Positions 9,388 to 17,912 of a stretch of DNA of 64,000 nucleotides are shown in pieces (the stretch's first letter is position 1; each line of letters opens with the position of its first letter). The notes under the pieces are model-generated. The model was not told the origin of the DNA. It was given only the letters and a program-made list of their open reading frames with translations, and did not search any database. The translations under genes and the position numbers were made by a program. Origin of the DNA: an uncultured Prevotella sp. (GTDB taxonomy: Bacteria > Bacteroidota > Bacteroidia > Bacteroidales > Bacteroidaceae); assembly GCA_937922435.1 (NCBI GenBank), contig CAKZVT010000040.1:139169-203168 (forward strand), written 5' to 3'.

Positions 9388-9462
9388 CGGTGCGTACGGG
9401 ACTCGAACCCGTGACCTCCTGCGTGACAGGCAGGCATTCTAACCAGGCTGAACTAACGCACC
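9388..9462 (-). tRNA. tRNA-Asp (GTC)
   Basis: A 75-nt cloverleaf. The acceptor stem GGTGCGT/ACGCACC is perfect and the discriminator is G. The anticodon stem CCTGC/GCAGG encloses loop CTGTCAC, giving anticodon GTC. The T-loop GGTTCGAGTCC is standard. No CCA is encoded. Confidence 0.97.
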
Positions 9463-9489
9463 TTTCGGACATTTCCTTATTTGCGGTTG

Positions 9490-9521
9490 CAAAGGTATGA
9501 ATATTTTTTATAACGGCCAAA
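9490..9521 (-). promoter_or_regulatory. tRNA-Asp promoter
   Basis: On the minus strand, TTTG (9518-9521), exactly 20 bp, then TACCTTTG (9490-9497). This is a consensus Bacteroidota promoter ending 28 bp before the tRNA. It overlaps the untranslated end of the acetyltransferase gene region. Confidence 0.75.
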
Positions 9522-9536
9522 GATTGCCAAGACTTT

Positions 9537-10052
9537 TTATAAAAAAAGTTGCAAGAGCAGCGCATCATGATATTTTTTCCCGTCAAAAAGCCAGTCTTTC
9601 AACTCCGCTGACAGTTGAAAGCCGCACCGCTCAAACAGTTTTAACGACTGCATGTTGTCTTTGTCTACATAGGCATATATCTGATGGAGGTGCAGTATGC
9701 CGATAGAATAGTCCTTTATTTTGCTTATTGCCGCTTGGGCAAAACCGCGGTTTCTGTATTTGTTTTCTATTACAATGCCGACTTCCGCCCTCATGTGCTT
9801 CGGGTCAAAGTTTATAAGGTCCACTATTCCTACAACCTCGCCATGGTCATTCTCTATCATCAGCCTGACCTGCCGGTCTGTATAAATGTCGTTTTTCGAG
9901 TTGGCAATGTAGTCGTAAAGCGTGTATCGTGAATACGGAACGCTCGTCACACCGACATTCCACAGACTCATATCGTTTTCTATTGCATACAAGGCATCGA
10001 GGTCTTCTGGCTCGATGGCGCGCAGACTTACAAATGGGAGCAATTCTGTCAT
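9537..10052 (-). CDS. GNAT-family N-acetyltransferase
   Basis: A 171-residue acetyl-CoA-dependent acetyltransferase of the RimJ/RimL/SpeG-like group. The core motif A region is visible as AEVGIVIENKYRNRGFAQAAI (Q/RxxGxG/A acetyl-CoA loop), followed by IYAYVDKDNMQSLKLFERCGF, the usual NxxSxxLxEKxGF motif. The substrate cannot be told from sequence: an N-terminal amine, spermidine or a sugar amine are all possible. The start overlaps the stop of the upstream glycosyltransferase by one base (TGATG), so the two are translationally coupled and may share a surface-glycan role. Confidence 0.85.
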   Translation of the reverse strand: MTELLPFVSLRAIEPEDLDALYAIENDMSLWNVGVTSVPYSRYTLYDYIANSKNDIYTDRQVRLMIENDHGEVVGIVDLINFDPKHMRAEVGIVIENKYRNRGFAQAAISKIKDYSIGILHLHQIYAYVDKDNMQSLKLFERCGFQLSAELKDWLFDGKKYHDALLLQLFL

Positions 10053-11248
10053 CAGTAGATTATTTCCTTGTCAGTTATGATTATGCCGCGTTCGGGAAGA
10101 AATGTGCCGATGTAAACATTCTCGTGGGGATTGCGCGAGAAGATATCGAGTATGGTGCTGTATCTGTATGAAGTGGTGTCATACACAATGTAAACGGGGC
10201 TTGACTTGTCGCTTTGCAGTGAATATGCTATGTGTCCTTCACCGTTCGACTTCTCGTCGCACTCCACATAATCAGCCGAAAGGCCGTTGTATTCGGCTAT
10301 CCGCTTACATGCTGCGAGCGACTTTGCCGAACCTATGAACAAGTATCTCGGCGTAGACTTACGCCTTGCGCCGCCAAACCCGAGCATCTTGTTGATGCTT
10401 TTGTACGACATTCTCGCCAATGCGAAGGAAGCTTTAAGGTAGATTGCCATATTTATAGGTATAGACAACCAAAAGCCCAAATGCCCATAATGCTTCCTGA
10501 AGAATATCAGCATGGCGTTATAGAACACGTGGACGTACCTGAACGACGACTTCTGCGTGCTTTCGCCCTTATAGTGGAGTATAGCAGAAGGCAGATACCA
10601 GTTTTCGTATCCGCTTTTCAGCAAGCGGTATGACAGGTCTATGTCTTCTCCATACATGAAAAAGTCCTCGTCAAGCAGCCCCACCTCCTGTATCGCGTTT
10701 CTCCTTACCATGAAAAATGCGCCGCTGATTACCTCTATGCGCCCTGGCTCGTCCCACGGCATGCCACACATGTAATATTTTCCGAAGCGGCTGTTCGTAG
10801 GATATTTTGCACACAAACCGCACATTTTGTAGAACGCAGTCATGGGTGAAGGAAGCCCACGGCGACTTTCAAGGGCCTTTTCCCCGTTAGCCTTGAGCAT
10901 CCTTACGCCTACAGCTCCTGCACGCGGATGCGCGTCCATGAAACTGACACACTCTTTCAGTGTTGACTCGCCTACAAACGTGTCGGGGTTCAGCATCAGT
11001 ATATATTCACCCTTTGCGCGCTTTATCGCCATATTGTTGGCTTTTGCAAAGCCATTGTTATGCTTGCTTGCTATCAGCTTTATGCCACAACCGCATTTCT
11101 TAAGGCAATCCACGGTGCCGTCTTTTGAATGGTTGTCAACAACGAATATCTCCGCATCAATGCCGTCCAAAGCCCGTTGAAGGCTGTCCAAACACTGCAA
11201 CAGGTAATGCTTTACGTTGTAACTTACAATGACGACAGACAACCTCAT
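10052..11248 (-). CDS. Family 2 glycosyltransferase
   Basis: A 398-residue GT-A fold enzyme of the rhamnosyl/N-acetylglucosaminyl-transferase type. The N-terminus MRLSVVIVSYNVKHYLLQCLDSL, the DxD-like segment (MLNPDTFVG), the EDIDLSYR motif and a membrane-associated stretch near residues 250-275 are seen. The last 100 residues form an extra C-terminal domain resembling a nucleotide-sugar or CoA-binding fold (RYLFIGSAKSLAACKRIAEYNG). Its stop overlaps the acetyltransferase start, and its start overlaps the stop of the upstream membrane-protein gene (ATGA), making a tight three-gene unit. Acceptor and donor are unknown. Confidence 0.88.
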   Translation of the reverse strand: MRLSVVIVSYNVKHYLLQCLDSLQRALDGIDAEIFVVDNHSKDGTVDCLKKCGCGIKLIASKHNNGFAKANNMAIKRAKGEYILMLNPDTFVGESTLKECVSFMDAHPRAGAVGVRMLKANGEKALESRRGLPSPMTAFYKMCGLCAKYPTNSRFGKYYMCGMPWDEPGRIEVISGAFFMVRRNAIQEVGLLDEDFFMYGEDIDLSYRLLKSGYENWYLPSAILHYKGESTQKSSFRYVHVFYNAMLIFFRKHYGHLGFWLSIPINMAIYLKASFALARMSYKSINKMLGFGGARRKSTPRYLFIGSAKSLAACKRIAEYNGLSADYVECDEKSNGEGHIAYSLQSDKSSPVYIVYDTTSYRYSTILDIFSRNPHENVYIGTFLPERGIIITDKEIIY

Positions 11249-11691
11249 TGTTCCCCTCCCGTTTCAGACGCGCACCTGCTTGCGCTCGGATATACGAACA
11301 CAAGGCATGCAAGACATATTATGGCCATGTAGCCGAAGGCCACGTTCAGCCCGAATAAATAATATAATAAGGTATTAGCCACCATAGGGACACAGAGCAT
11401 AGCCATCCTTATGCTGCCCCATCTTACAAGTGCGCGGCCTTTGTAGGCGGTTAGCATGGCACCGACCTTCTTGAACTTGAACAGCCTCAATGCCAACGGC
11501 AGCATACATATTGTCAGGACTTCCATTGCCGACACGGTTATGAATTCCCCGTTTACGCAGTCTGAAAAGCTGCCCGGCAACAGGATTTCGTTTTCATACA
11601 GCAACACTATTGCCAACGCGACTATGACGCCTGTGTACATTTCGGCGGCAAGCAGCCGTCTGGCCTTATCTATTGTGGCGAATTTCTCCAT
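11245..11691 (-). CDS. Conserved inner-membrane protein, four TM helices
   Basis: A 148-residue integral membrane protein that I cannot name. Hydrophobic spans lie near residues 18-36, 52-68, 90-110 and 118-137. The first 15 residues are amphipathic (MEKFATIDKARRLLAAE). It is the first gene of the unit with the GT2 glycosyltransferase (4-bp ATGA overlap) and starts 48 bp downstream of recR, so it could be read from the recR promoter. A role alongside the glycosyltransferase is inferred from the overlap only. Confidence 0.7.
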   Translation of the reverse strand: MEKFATIDKARRLLAAEMYTGVIVALAIVLLYENEILLPGSFSDCVNGEFITVSAMEVLTICMLPLALRLFKFKKVGAMLTAYKGRALVRWGSIRMAMLCVPMVANTLLYYLFGLNVAFGYMAIICLACLVFVYPSASRCASETGGEQ

Positions 11692-11739
11692 CGTATTTTG
11701 TAATATAATATATGTATATGTCTGTGCATTTCGCTAAGC

Positions 11740-12357
11740 CTACGGCTTGCCGTCGAACGGCACACGGTTCAAAATCGAACGCCCGAGGGTCACCTCGTCG
11801 GTGTATTCCAGTTCCTCGCCTACCGACACGCCCCTTGCTATAACGCTTAGCTTCACGTCCAACTTGGACAGTTTCCGGTAGATGTAGAAGTTCGTAGTGT
11901 CGCCTTCCATGTCGGGGCTTAACGCAAGGATTACCTCATTTACACCTCCTGCCGAGACCCTGTCTACCAGCGAGTCGATTTCTATGTCGCCAGGCCCTAT
12001 GCCGTCCATCGGCGAGATTACGCCGCCGAGCACATGGTACAGGCCGTTGTACTGCTGCGTGTTCTCGATTGCCATTACGTCCTGCACGTTCTCCACCACA
12101 CACACGGTAGAGGCGTCGCGATGGCGGTTCGAGCAGATGGGGCACACGTCGGCGTCGCTTATGTTGTGGCATACGCGGCAGTATTTGATTTCATTGCGCA
12201 TGTCGCCGATTGTCTTCACAAAGCGTTCCACTTTGTCCCTGTCTTGCCTAAGCAGGAACAGCGCCAGCCGCAAAGCCGTCTTCTGCCCCACCCCGGGCAA
12301 TCCTGCCAGTTCGGAAACAGCCTTTGCAAATAGTTGCGACGGGTATTGTTGAAACAT
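11740..12357 (-). CDS. recR: Recombination mediator RecR
   Basis: Works with RecO/RecF to load RecA at gaps. The 205-residue protein has the N-terminal helix-hairpin-helix (ELAGLPGVGQKTALRLALFLL), the intact C4 zinc motif (CRVC...CPIC, about residues 58-73) and the Toprim domain (VCVVENVQDVMAIENT...YNGLYHVLGGVISPMDGIGP). Length and order are normal. It is transcribed away from engB; the divergent gap holds a 22-bp phased repeat array. No dnaX or ybaB neighbour is present, unlike in many other phyla. Confidence 0.96.
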   Translation of the reverse strand: MFQQYPSQLFAKAVSELAGLPGVGQKTALRLALFLLRQDRDKVERFVKTIGDMRNEIKYCRVCHNISDADVCPICSNRHRDASTVCVVENVQDVMAIENTQQYNGLYHVLGGVISPMDGIGPGDIEIDSLVDRVSAGGVNEVILALSPDMEGDTTNFYIYRKLSKLDVKLSVIARGVSVGEELEYTDEVTLGRSILNRVPFDGKP

Positions 12358-12533
12358 TGTAATTATGATTTTCGCGACAAAGTTACTTCAATATGCCGTA
12401 AAATCCAAGACAAATCATCATTTTGTTGACTCGCCGTTGTGATATTGGTCCCCATACTTGCCAACCTTGCCGCATACACTTTTGTACGGCATTTCAGCTC
12501 TGCAACGTAACTACCTGAAACGCAACGCATTAC

Positions 12534-12614
12534 AAAAGACGGCCTTTCGTCAGCTAAAAAGCCGCCTTTTAGCGTGCAAAAGACGGTCTTTTACATTGCA
12601 GTTTACGGCCTTCC
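12534..12614. repeat. 22-bp phased palindrome array A (4 units)
   Basis: Cores centred at 12541, 12563, 12585 and 12607 are exactly 22 bp apart. Core 2-3 examples are AAAAAGCCGCCTTTT and AAAAGACGGTCTTTT, separated by the linker AGCGTGC. It lies in the divergent recR/engB gap. No gene is supported in 12358-12809; short open frames there are low-complexity. A -7-like box TATCTTTG is at 12672-12679, upstream of engB. Confidence 0.85.
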
Positions 12615-12809
12615 ATATACTTGAGGGCAAAAACAATCTTGTTTTCATTTCGCCCAACCGAAATTTTGCATTATCTTTGCAATCTGTAAAAGGGAACTGA
12701 CAAGCTTCATATCGGCTTGTATCATTAACAAAAGGCATGACATATTCCGTTTTTGCTACGCCACCAACGGCATTCAAATATGTATGCCATGCCTGAAATA
12801 ATTATCTAT

Positions 12810-13418
12810 ATGGAAATAAAGAAGTCGGAATTTGTAATAAGCAACGCTACTTGGACGATGTGTCCTAAGGACAGCAAGCCAGAATATGCGTTTATCGGAA
12901 GGAGCAACGTAGGCAAGTCAAGCCTGATAAACATGCTGTGCAACCATAAAAACCTGGCCAAGACATCGTCAACCCCAGGCAAGACATTGCTGATAAACCA
13001 TTTCATAATAAACAACGAATGGTATCTGGTTGACCTCCCCGGCTACGGCTTCGCCAAACGCTCCAAGTCGGTACAGAAGAAGCTGGAACAGATGATAACG
13101 TCTTACATCCTTCAGCGTGAGCAGCTTGTAAACGTCTTTGTACTTATAGACATACGCCACGGCTTCATGCAGATTGACAACGAATTCATAAACTGGCTTG
13201 GACGCAGCGGAGTGCCGTTCTCCATAGTATTCACAAAAGCGGACAAACTCGGGCCGGTAAAGGCGAAACAGTCAGTAGAAACATACATGGCCACACTCAC
13301 CGAGACATGGGAAGAACTGCCACCTTATTTTATTACGAGCAGCGAGAAAAAGACAGGTCGTGACGAAGTGCTCGACTACATAGACAAAATCAACAAAACA
13401 TTGAAGGACAACGCATAA
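12810..13418 (+). CDS. engB: Ribosome biogenesis GTPase EngB/YsxC
   Basis: Essential TrmE-Era-EngA-EngB-Septin GTPase that acts in late 50S assembly. All G motifs are present: G1 GRSNVGKSSLIN, the TPGKT switch, G3 DLPGYG, and G4 TKADK. The open frame reaches back to 12753, but the ATG at 12810 (MEIKKSEFVISNA) matches the family N-terminus and gives 202 residues, so I use it. It lies 7 bp before the ABC-F gene, with which it should be co-transcribed. Confidence 0.95.
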   Translation: MEIKKSEFVISNATWTMCPKDSKPEYAFIGRSNVGKSSLINMLCNHKNLAKTSSTPGKTLLINHFIINNEWYLVDLPGYGFAKRSKSVQKKLEQMITSYILQREQLVNVFVLIDIRHGFMQIDNEFINWLGRSGVPFSIVFTKADKLGPVKAKQSVETYMATLTETWEELPPYFITSSEKKTGRDEVLDYIDKINKTLKDNA

Positions 13419-13425
13419 AAGCCTG

Positions 13426-15210
13426 ATGCCAAGCATTATACCATATCTTGACGTTCAGCATCTTACAAAATCGTACGGTGCGAATGTACTCTTCAAAGAC
13501 ATTTCCTTCGGAATATCCGAAGGACAAAAAGTCGGACTTGTGGCTCGTAACGGCACTGGCAAATCGACCTTGCTGTCAATCATTGCCGGTGTCGAGGGAT
13601 ATGACACCGGCAACATAACATTCCGCCGCGACCTGCGCGTAGGGTATTTAGAGCAGTCGCCCAAGTTCGCCCCAGCCGACACCGTGCTCGACGCTTGCTT
13701 CAACCATGCAGGCAATGAAGACAAGATACTCAAGGCCAAGCAAATCTTGACGCAGTTGAAGATTGGCGACCTGTCACAGCGTATAGGCACGCTAAGCGGA
13801 GGACAGATGCGCCGTGTAGCTTTGGCGAATGTATTGCTTACCGAGCCCGACATGCTGATACTCGACGAACCGACCAACCATCTTGACCTCGAAATAATAG
13901 AATGGCTCGAAGGCTACTTGTCGAGAAGCGACAAGACATTGTTCATGGTGACTCATGACAGGTTTTTCCTTGACAAGGTTTGCTCCATGATACTGGAGCT
14001 TGACAACAAGACCATATACACATACCGCGGCAATTACAGCTATTATCTGGAAAAGCGGCAGGAGCGCATTGACAACACAAGGGCGGAAATTGCCCGCGCC
14101 AACAACCTGTACAGAAAAGAGCTTGACTGGATGAGGCGTATGCCGCAGGCACGCGGGCATAAGGCGCGTTACCGCGAGGATGCCTTTTACGAATTGAAGA
14201 AAATAGCGAAGCAACGCATCGAGGAAAGGCAAGTACGCCTGAAATCGAAAAACATATACATTGGCAGCAAAATCTTTGAATGCCAGTATATATCAAAGAG
14301 TTGGGGAGAGGACAATGTCATCCTGAAAGACTTTTACTACAACTTTGCCCGGTACGAGAAGATGGGCATTGTGGGCAACAACGGCACAGGCAAGTCAACG
14401 TTTATCAAGTTGCTGCTTGGCCTGGAGAAGCCGGACAGCGGCCGATTCGACATTGGCACAACGGTCAAGTTCGGCTATTTCTCGCAGGAAGGTATACAGT
14501 TTGACCAGCAAAAGAAGGTGATTGATGTCGTAACTGAAATAGCCGACTACATCGATGTCGGCGGAGGGAAGCACCTTTCAGCATCACAATTCCTGCAATA
14601 TTTCCTGTTCACGCCAGAGCAACAGCACAACTATGTGTACAAATTAAGCGGCGGCGAGAAGCGCAAACTGTATTTGTGCACAGTATTGATGAGAAATCCC
14701 AACTTCCTCGTACTTGACGAACCGACAAACGATTTGGATATACAGACATTGCAAATCCTTGAAGAATACTTGGCCGACTTCCCCGGATGTGTCATTGTCG
14801 TAAGCCATGACCGCTACTTCATGGACAAGGTGGTCGACCACTTGCTTGTATTCCACGGCAATGGCGACGTGCAGGATTTTCCTGGAAATTACACGCAGTA
14901 CCGCAAATGGCATTCGCTTAAAAGCAAAGAAGACACGCCTGAAGGCAAGCAGAAGCCTACCGTTACAAAGGAAAAACGCAGTACCGAACGCCGCAGGTTG
15001 TCGTACAAGGAAAAGGTTGAATATGCCCGTTTGGAGAAAGAAATCGCCGAACTCGAAGCTGAACGCAAGTCAATTGAAGAGCAACTATGTAGCGGAACAC
15101 TATCTGTAACAGAACTTACGGAAAAAAGCAAAAGGCTTCCTTTGTTGAAAGACGAGCTTGACGAAAAAGAATTAAGATGGCTTGAATTGGCAGAATTAGC
15201 CGGAGAATAG
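13426..15210 (+). CDS. ABC-F family ATPase, Uup-like
   Basis: A 594-residue soluble protein with two ABC domains and no membrane segments. First domain: Walker A ARNGTGKST, signature LSGGQ and Walker B ILDEPTNHLDL. Second domain: Walker A GNNGTGKST, signature LSGGEKRK and VLDEPTNDLDI. The linker between them (about residues 215-280) is basic and helical. The C-terminus (about 520-594) is a charged coiled coil as in Uup, which binds nucleic acid. ABC-F proteins act on ribosomes or DNA structures. Uup is the closest type, but an EttA/YdiF-like translation factor cannot be ruled out. Immediately downstream of engB. Confidence 0.9.
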   Translation: MPSIIPYLDVQHLTKSYGANVLFKDISFGISEGQKVGLVARNGTGKSTLLSIIAGVEGYDTGNITFRRDLRVGYLEQSPKFAPADTVLDACFNHAGNEDKILKAKQILTQLKIGDLSQRIGTLSGGQMRRVALANVLLTEPDMLILDEPTNHLDLEIIEWLEGYLSRSDKTLFMVTHDRFFLDKVCSMILELDNKTIYTYRGNYSYYLEKRQERIDNTRAEIARANNLYRKELDWMRRMPQARGHKARYREDAFYELKKIAKQRIEERQVRLKSKNIYIGSKIFECQYISKSWGEDNVILKDFYYNFARYEKMGIVGNNGTGKSTFIKLLLGLEKPDSGRFDIGTTVKFGYFSQEGIQFDQQKKVIDVVTEIADYIDVGGGKHLSASQFLQYFLFTPEQQHNYVYKLSGGEKRKLYLCTVLMRNPNFLVLDEPTNDLDIQTLQILEEYLADFPGCVIVVSHDRYFMDKVVDHLLVFHGNGDVQDFPGNYTQYRKWHSLKSKEDTPEGKQKPTVTKEKRSTERRRLSYKEKVEYARLEKEIAELEAERKSIEEQLCSGTLSVTELTEKSKRLPLLKDELDEKELRWLELAELAGE

Positions 15211-15450
15211 CCCCAAGGACGGACACACCTATATATTCCAAGCAAACATCCTTGACATTACCCACTAAAAAATCCAAGCCACAACCTGCGCCGCACACTT
15301 AAAAAGAGTTAAATATCGAAAGATGACTGGGGTTCAGGTTCTTTATCTTCAATATAAATTATTACTTTTGCACATCAATTAGAAAATCGACCTTTTGTTT
15401 CCAATCGTGAAACAAATTCAATCATTAAAATTTCCATAGATACATTGAAT

Positions 15451-17445
15451 ATGTATAGCAAAGACGAATTGTTATCTAAAAATGCCGCCGAACTTGAAGG
15501 TATTGCCGAACAGTTGGGCGCTAAAATAAAATCTGGCGACAGCCAAGAGGACATCGTTTACTCCATTCTCGATAAACAAGCCGAGGTTGAAGGTATCAAA
15601 AATCCACTTGGAACAAAACGCCGCAGAGTCCGCATTGTGAAAAAAGACACCGACCGCGTATATTCTGTAAACGGAAAAGAAGGAGAAAATTTTGACCTGA
15701 AGAAAAATAAAGTTGCGAATGAAAGCCCTTCGCTTTTTAACGATGTGCCTGTAGAAGCACCGGCAAAGCCTAAGACGACAAGGGGGAAAGGCAAAACAAA
15801 AGCCGCCTCTGCGGCTGCAACAGACATGCAAACCACGGCAGATACAAGCATGGAAGAAATGCAAGAACAAGCCATTCCTGAAGAAATATTGTCTGAAAAT
15901 ACATCTGCGCCATTACCTGAAGATGATAAAGCGGACAACAGCATTGCAACCTCCGTTCCTCCGTTCATGCAAGAAGAACAAGAAGCTGGTACTGAAGAAC
16001 TGAATGTTATTCCGGAAGAAGAATATTCTCCCAACGAAGATGACAATGATGCTGAAGTACAGTCGGACTTGATAGCACAGCTCCAAGCCAAAGTTAATGC
16101 CCATAACGAACTGGCCGACGAAAAGCGTGAGGCTGTAGTTTCAGGCATATGGGAAGGCGACCCGGGCGATGGGACTGATTTCATCACAGTGGTTGACCTG
16201 CCGATTGAAGACCAAATGGCCATTCCAAACTATGACATGTTCGACAACCCGACCGTTCCAATGGACATGAATGCCGTTACGTATGCACCACGAATGGAAC
16301 AGGCTACGATGCAGGCATTCGATTTTGAAGACATCATAACAGCGAACGGAGTACTTGAAATAATGCCCGACGGATATGGTTTCCTGCGTTCAAGCGATTA
16401 TAACTACCTTTCTTCACCTGACGACATTTATGTATCTACCACACAAATAAAGCGTTACGGCCTGAAGACAGGAGATGTAATAGAATGCCATGTACGTCCT
16501 CCACATGACGGGGAAAAATATTTCCCGCTGACTACTATTGACAAGATTAACGGACGTGACCCCGTAGAAGTACGTGACAGAATTCCATTTGACCATCTCA
16601 CACCGCTTTTCCCGGACGAGAAGTTTACGTTGTGTGGCGACCCGGCAACCACAAACCTCAGCACAAGAATTGTCGACTTGTTCTCACCTATAGGCAAAGG
16701 ACAGCGCGCACTGATTGTCGCCCAGCCCAAGACAGGTAAGACAATATTGATGAAAGACATTGCCAACGCCATAGCTGCAAATCACCCCGAGGCTTACCTC
16801 ATGATGCTGCTGATAGACGAACGCCCTGAAGAGGTGACTGACATGGCACGCACGGTAAACGCCGAGGTGATAGCTTCGACCTTTGACGAACCAGCCGAGC
16901 GGCATGTGAAAATAGCTGGAATTGTGCTTGAGAAGGCAAAACGTATGGTCGAGTGCGGCCATGATGTTGTGATATTCCTTGACTCCATAACCCGTCTTGC
17001 ACGTGCATACAACACGGTTGCGCCGGCCAGCGGCAAGGTGCTTACCGGTGGTGTGGACGCAAACGCGTTGCAGAAACCAAAACGTTTCTTCGGTGCGGCC
17101 AGGAACATTGAGGGCGGAGGTTCGTTGACGATTGTGGCGACGGCTCTTATCGATACGGGCAGCAAGATGGACGAAGTGATATTCGAGGAGTTCAAGGGAA
17201 CGGGCAACATGGAACTGCAACTTGACCGCAACTTGAGTAACAAGAGGATATTCCCGGCGGTTAACCTTGTCGCTTCAAGCACCCGTCGTGACGATTTGCT
17301 GCAAGACAAGCTTACGCTCGACCGCATGTGGGTGCTGCGTAAGTTCATTGCCGACATGAATCCTATCGAGGCGATGAACACAATCCATGACCGAATCATG
17401 CACACACATGACAATGACGAGTTTTTGGCAACGATGAATTCATAA
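15451..17445 (+). CDS. rho: Transcription termination factor Rho, with long acidic insertion
   Basis: Hexameric RNA helicase that ends transcription. The first 45 residues are the Rho N-terminal (SAP-like) domain. Residues about 60-280 are a low-complexity, acidic, Ser/Thr/Glu-rich region typical of Bacteroidota Rho and absent in E. coli. It is followed by the RNA-binding cold-shock-like domain (GVLEIMPDGYGFLRSSDYNYL). The ATPase core carries Walker A QPKTGKT near residue 425 and the Q-loop/R-loop region (PASGKVLTGGVDANAL). A TTG at 15445 lies in frame two codons upstream; the ATG at 15451 is preferred. A -7 box TACTTTTG is at 15363-15370. Rho of B. thetaiotaomicron uses such a disordered region for condensate formation (published knowledge). 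Confidence 0.96.
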   Translation: MYSKDELLSKNAAELEGIAEQLGAKIKSGDSQEDIVYSILDKQAEVEGIKNPLGTKRRRVRIVKKDTDRVYSVNGKEGENFDLKKNKVANESPSLFNDVPVEAPAKPKTTRGKGKTKAASAAATDMQTTADTSMEEMQEQAIPEEILSENTSAPLPEDDKADNSIATSVPPFMQEEQEAGTEELNVIPEEEYSPNEDDNDAEVQSDLIAQLQAKVNAHNELADEKREAVVSGIWEGDPGDGTDFITVVDLPIEDQMAIPNYDMFDNPTVPMDMNAVTYAPRMEQATMQAFDFEDIITANGVLEIMPDGYGFLRSSDYNYLSSPDDIYVSTTQIKRYGLKTGDVIECHVRPPHDGEKYFPLTTIDKINGRDPVEVRDRIPFDHLTPLFPDEKFTLCGDPATTNLSTRIVDLFSPIGKGQRALIVAQPKTGKTILMKDIANAIAANHPEAYLMMLLIDERPEEVTDMARTVNAEVIASTFDEPAERHVKIAGIVLEKAKRMVECGHDVVIFLDSITRLARAYNTVAPASGKVLTGGVDANALQKPKRFFGAARNIEGGGSLTIVATALIDTGSKMDEVIFEEFKGTGNMELQLDRNLSNKRIFPAVNLVASSTRRDDLLQDKLTLDRMWVLRKFIADMNPIEAMNTIHDRIMHTHDNDEFLATMNS

Positions 17446-17541
17446 GCCGATTATACGCTCTTCGGAGTGCGCCTAATGGTGGTATATAATTGTTTTATAC
17501 TTCATTAGATGCCGATATATGACTGTTAATCAATTAGTTAT

Positions 17542-17580
17542 ATGGTGAAAGACGGTTCGTCCCGTCTTTCACCATTTTTC
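17542..17580 (+). terminator. Terminator downstream of rho
   Basis: A 14-bp perfect stem, 17542-17555 / 17562-17575, with a 6-base loop and a following T run. It lies about 100 bp past the rho stop. Confidence 0.88.
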
Positions 17581-17590
17581 ATTAAACGGT

Positions 17591-17671
17591 AAGAGTTAGC
17601 CTTTTGCCATGTAAAATACGGCCTTTTGTAGCGTGATATGCGGCCTTTTGCAGTCTAATAAGCCACATATT
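17591..17671. repeat. 22-bp phased palindrome array B (4 units)
   Basis: Unit centres are 17598, 17620, 17642 and 17664, exactly 22 bp apart. Examples are AAAATACGGCCTTTT and GATATGCGGCCTTTT, with linkers GTAGCGT and GCAGTCT. A solitary related unit is at 17720-17734, out of phase. The array fills part of the 467-bp gap between the rho terminator and the next gene; nothing else is supported there. Confidence 0.83.
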
Positions 17672-17912
17672 GCAAAGCCTTGAGTATCGAGTGCCGTATC
17701 GGTTGGTTGCGTTTGGAGTAAAAGGCCGTTGTCAACAGGGCTTTTTTAGTCTATTGCTTAATTTTTTGTCTTTTGCTTTTACGGAATGAAAAATATCCGA
17801 TAACTTTGCGTAAATGCGTTTTGTGAGCAGGCTACCGTCATATTTCGCGTGATTATTCGTCGGTAATCTGCAAACTTTTAGTGTGTAAGACATGTCTGAA
17901 TATTGAAAGAAG

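Noticed and set aside
12458..12777. Small genes in the recR/engB gap
   Set aside because: Short open frames on both strands overlap the repeat array and have no protein-like composition.
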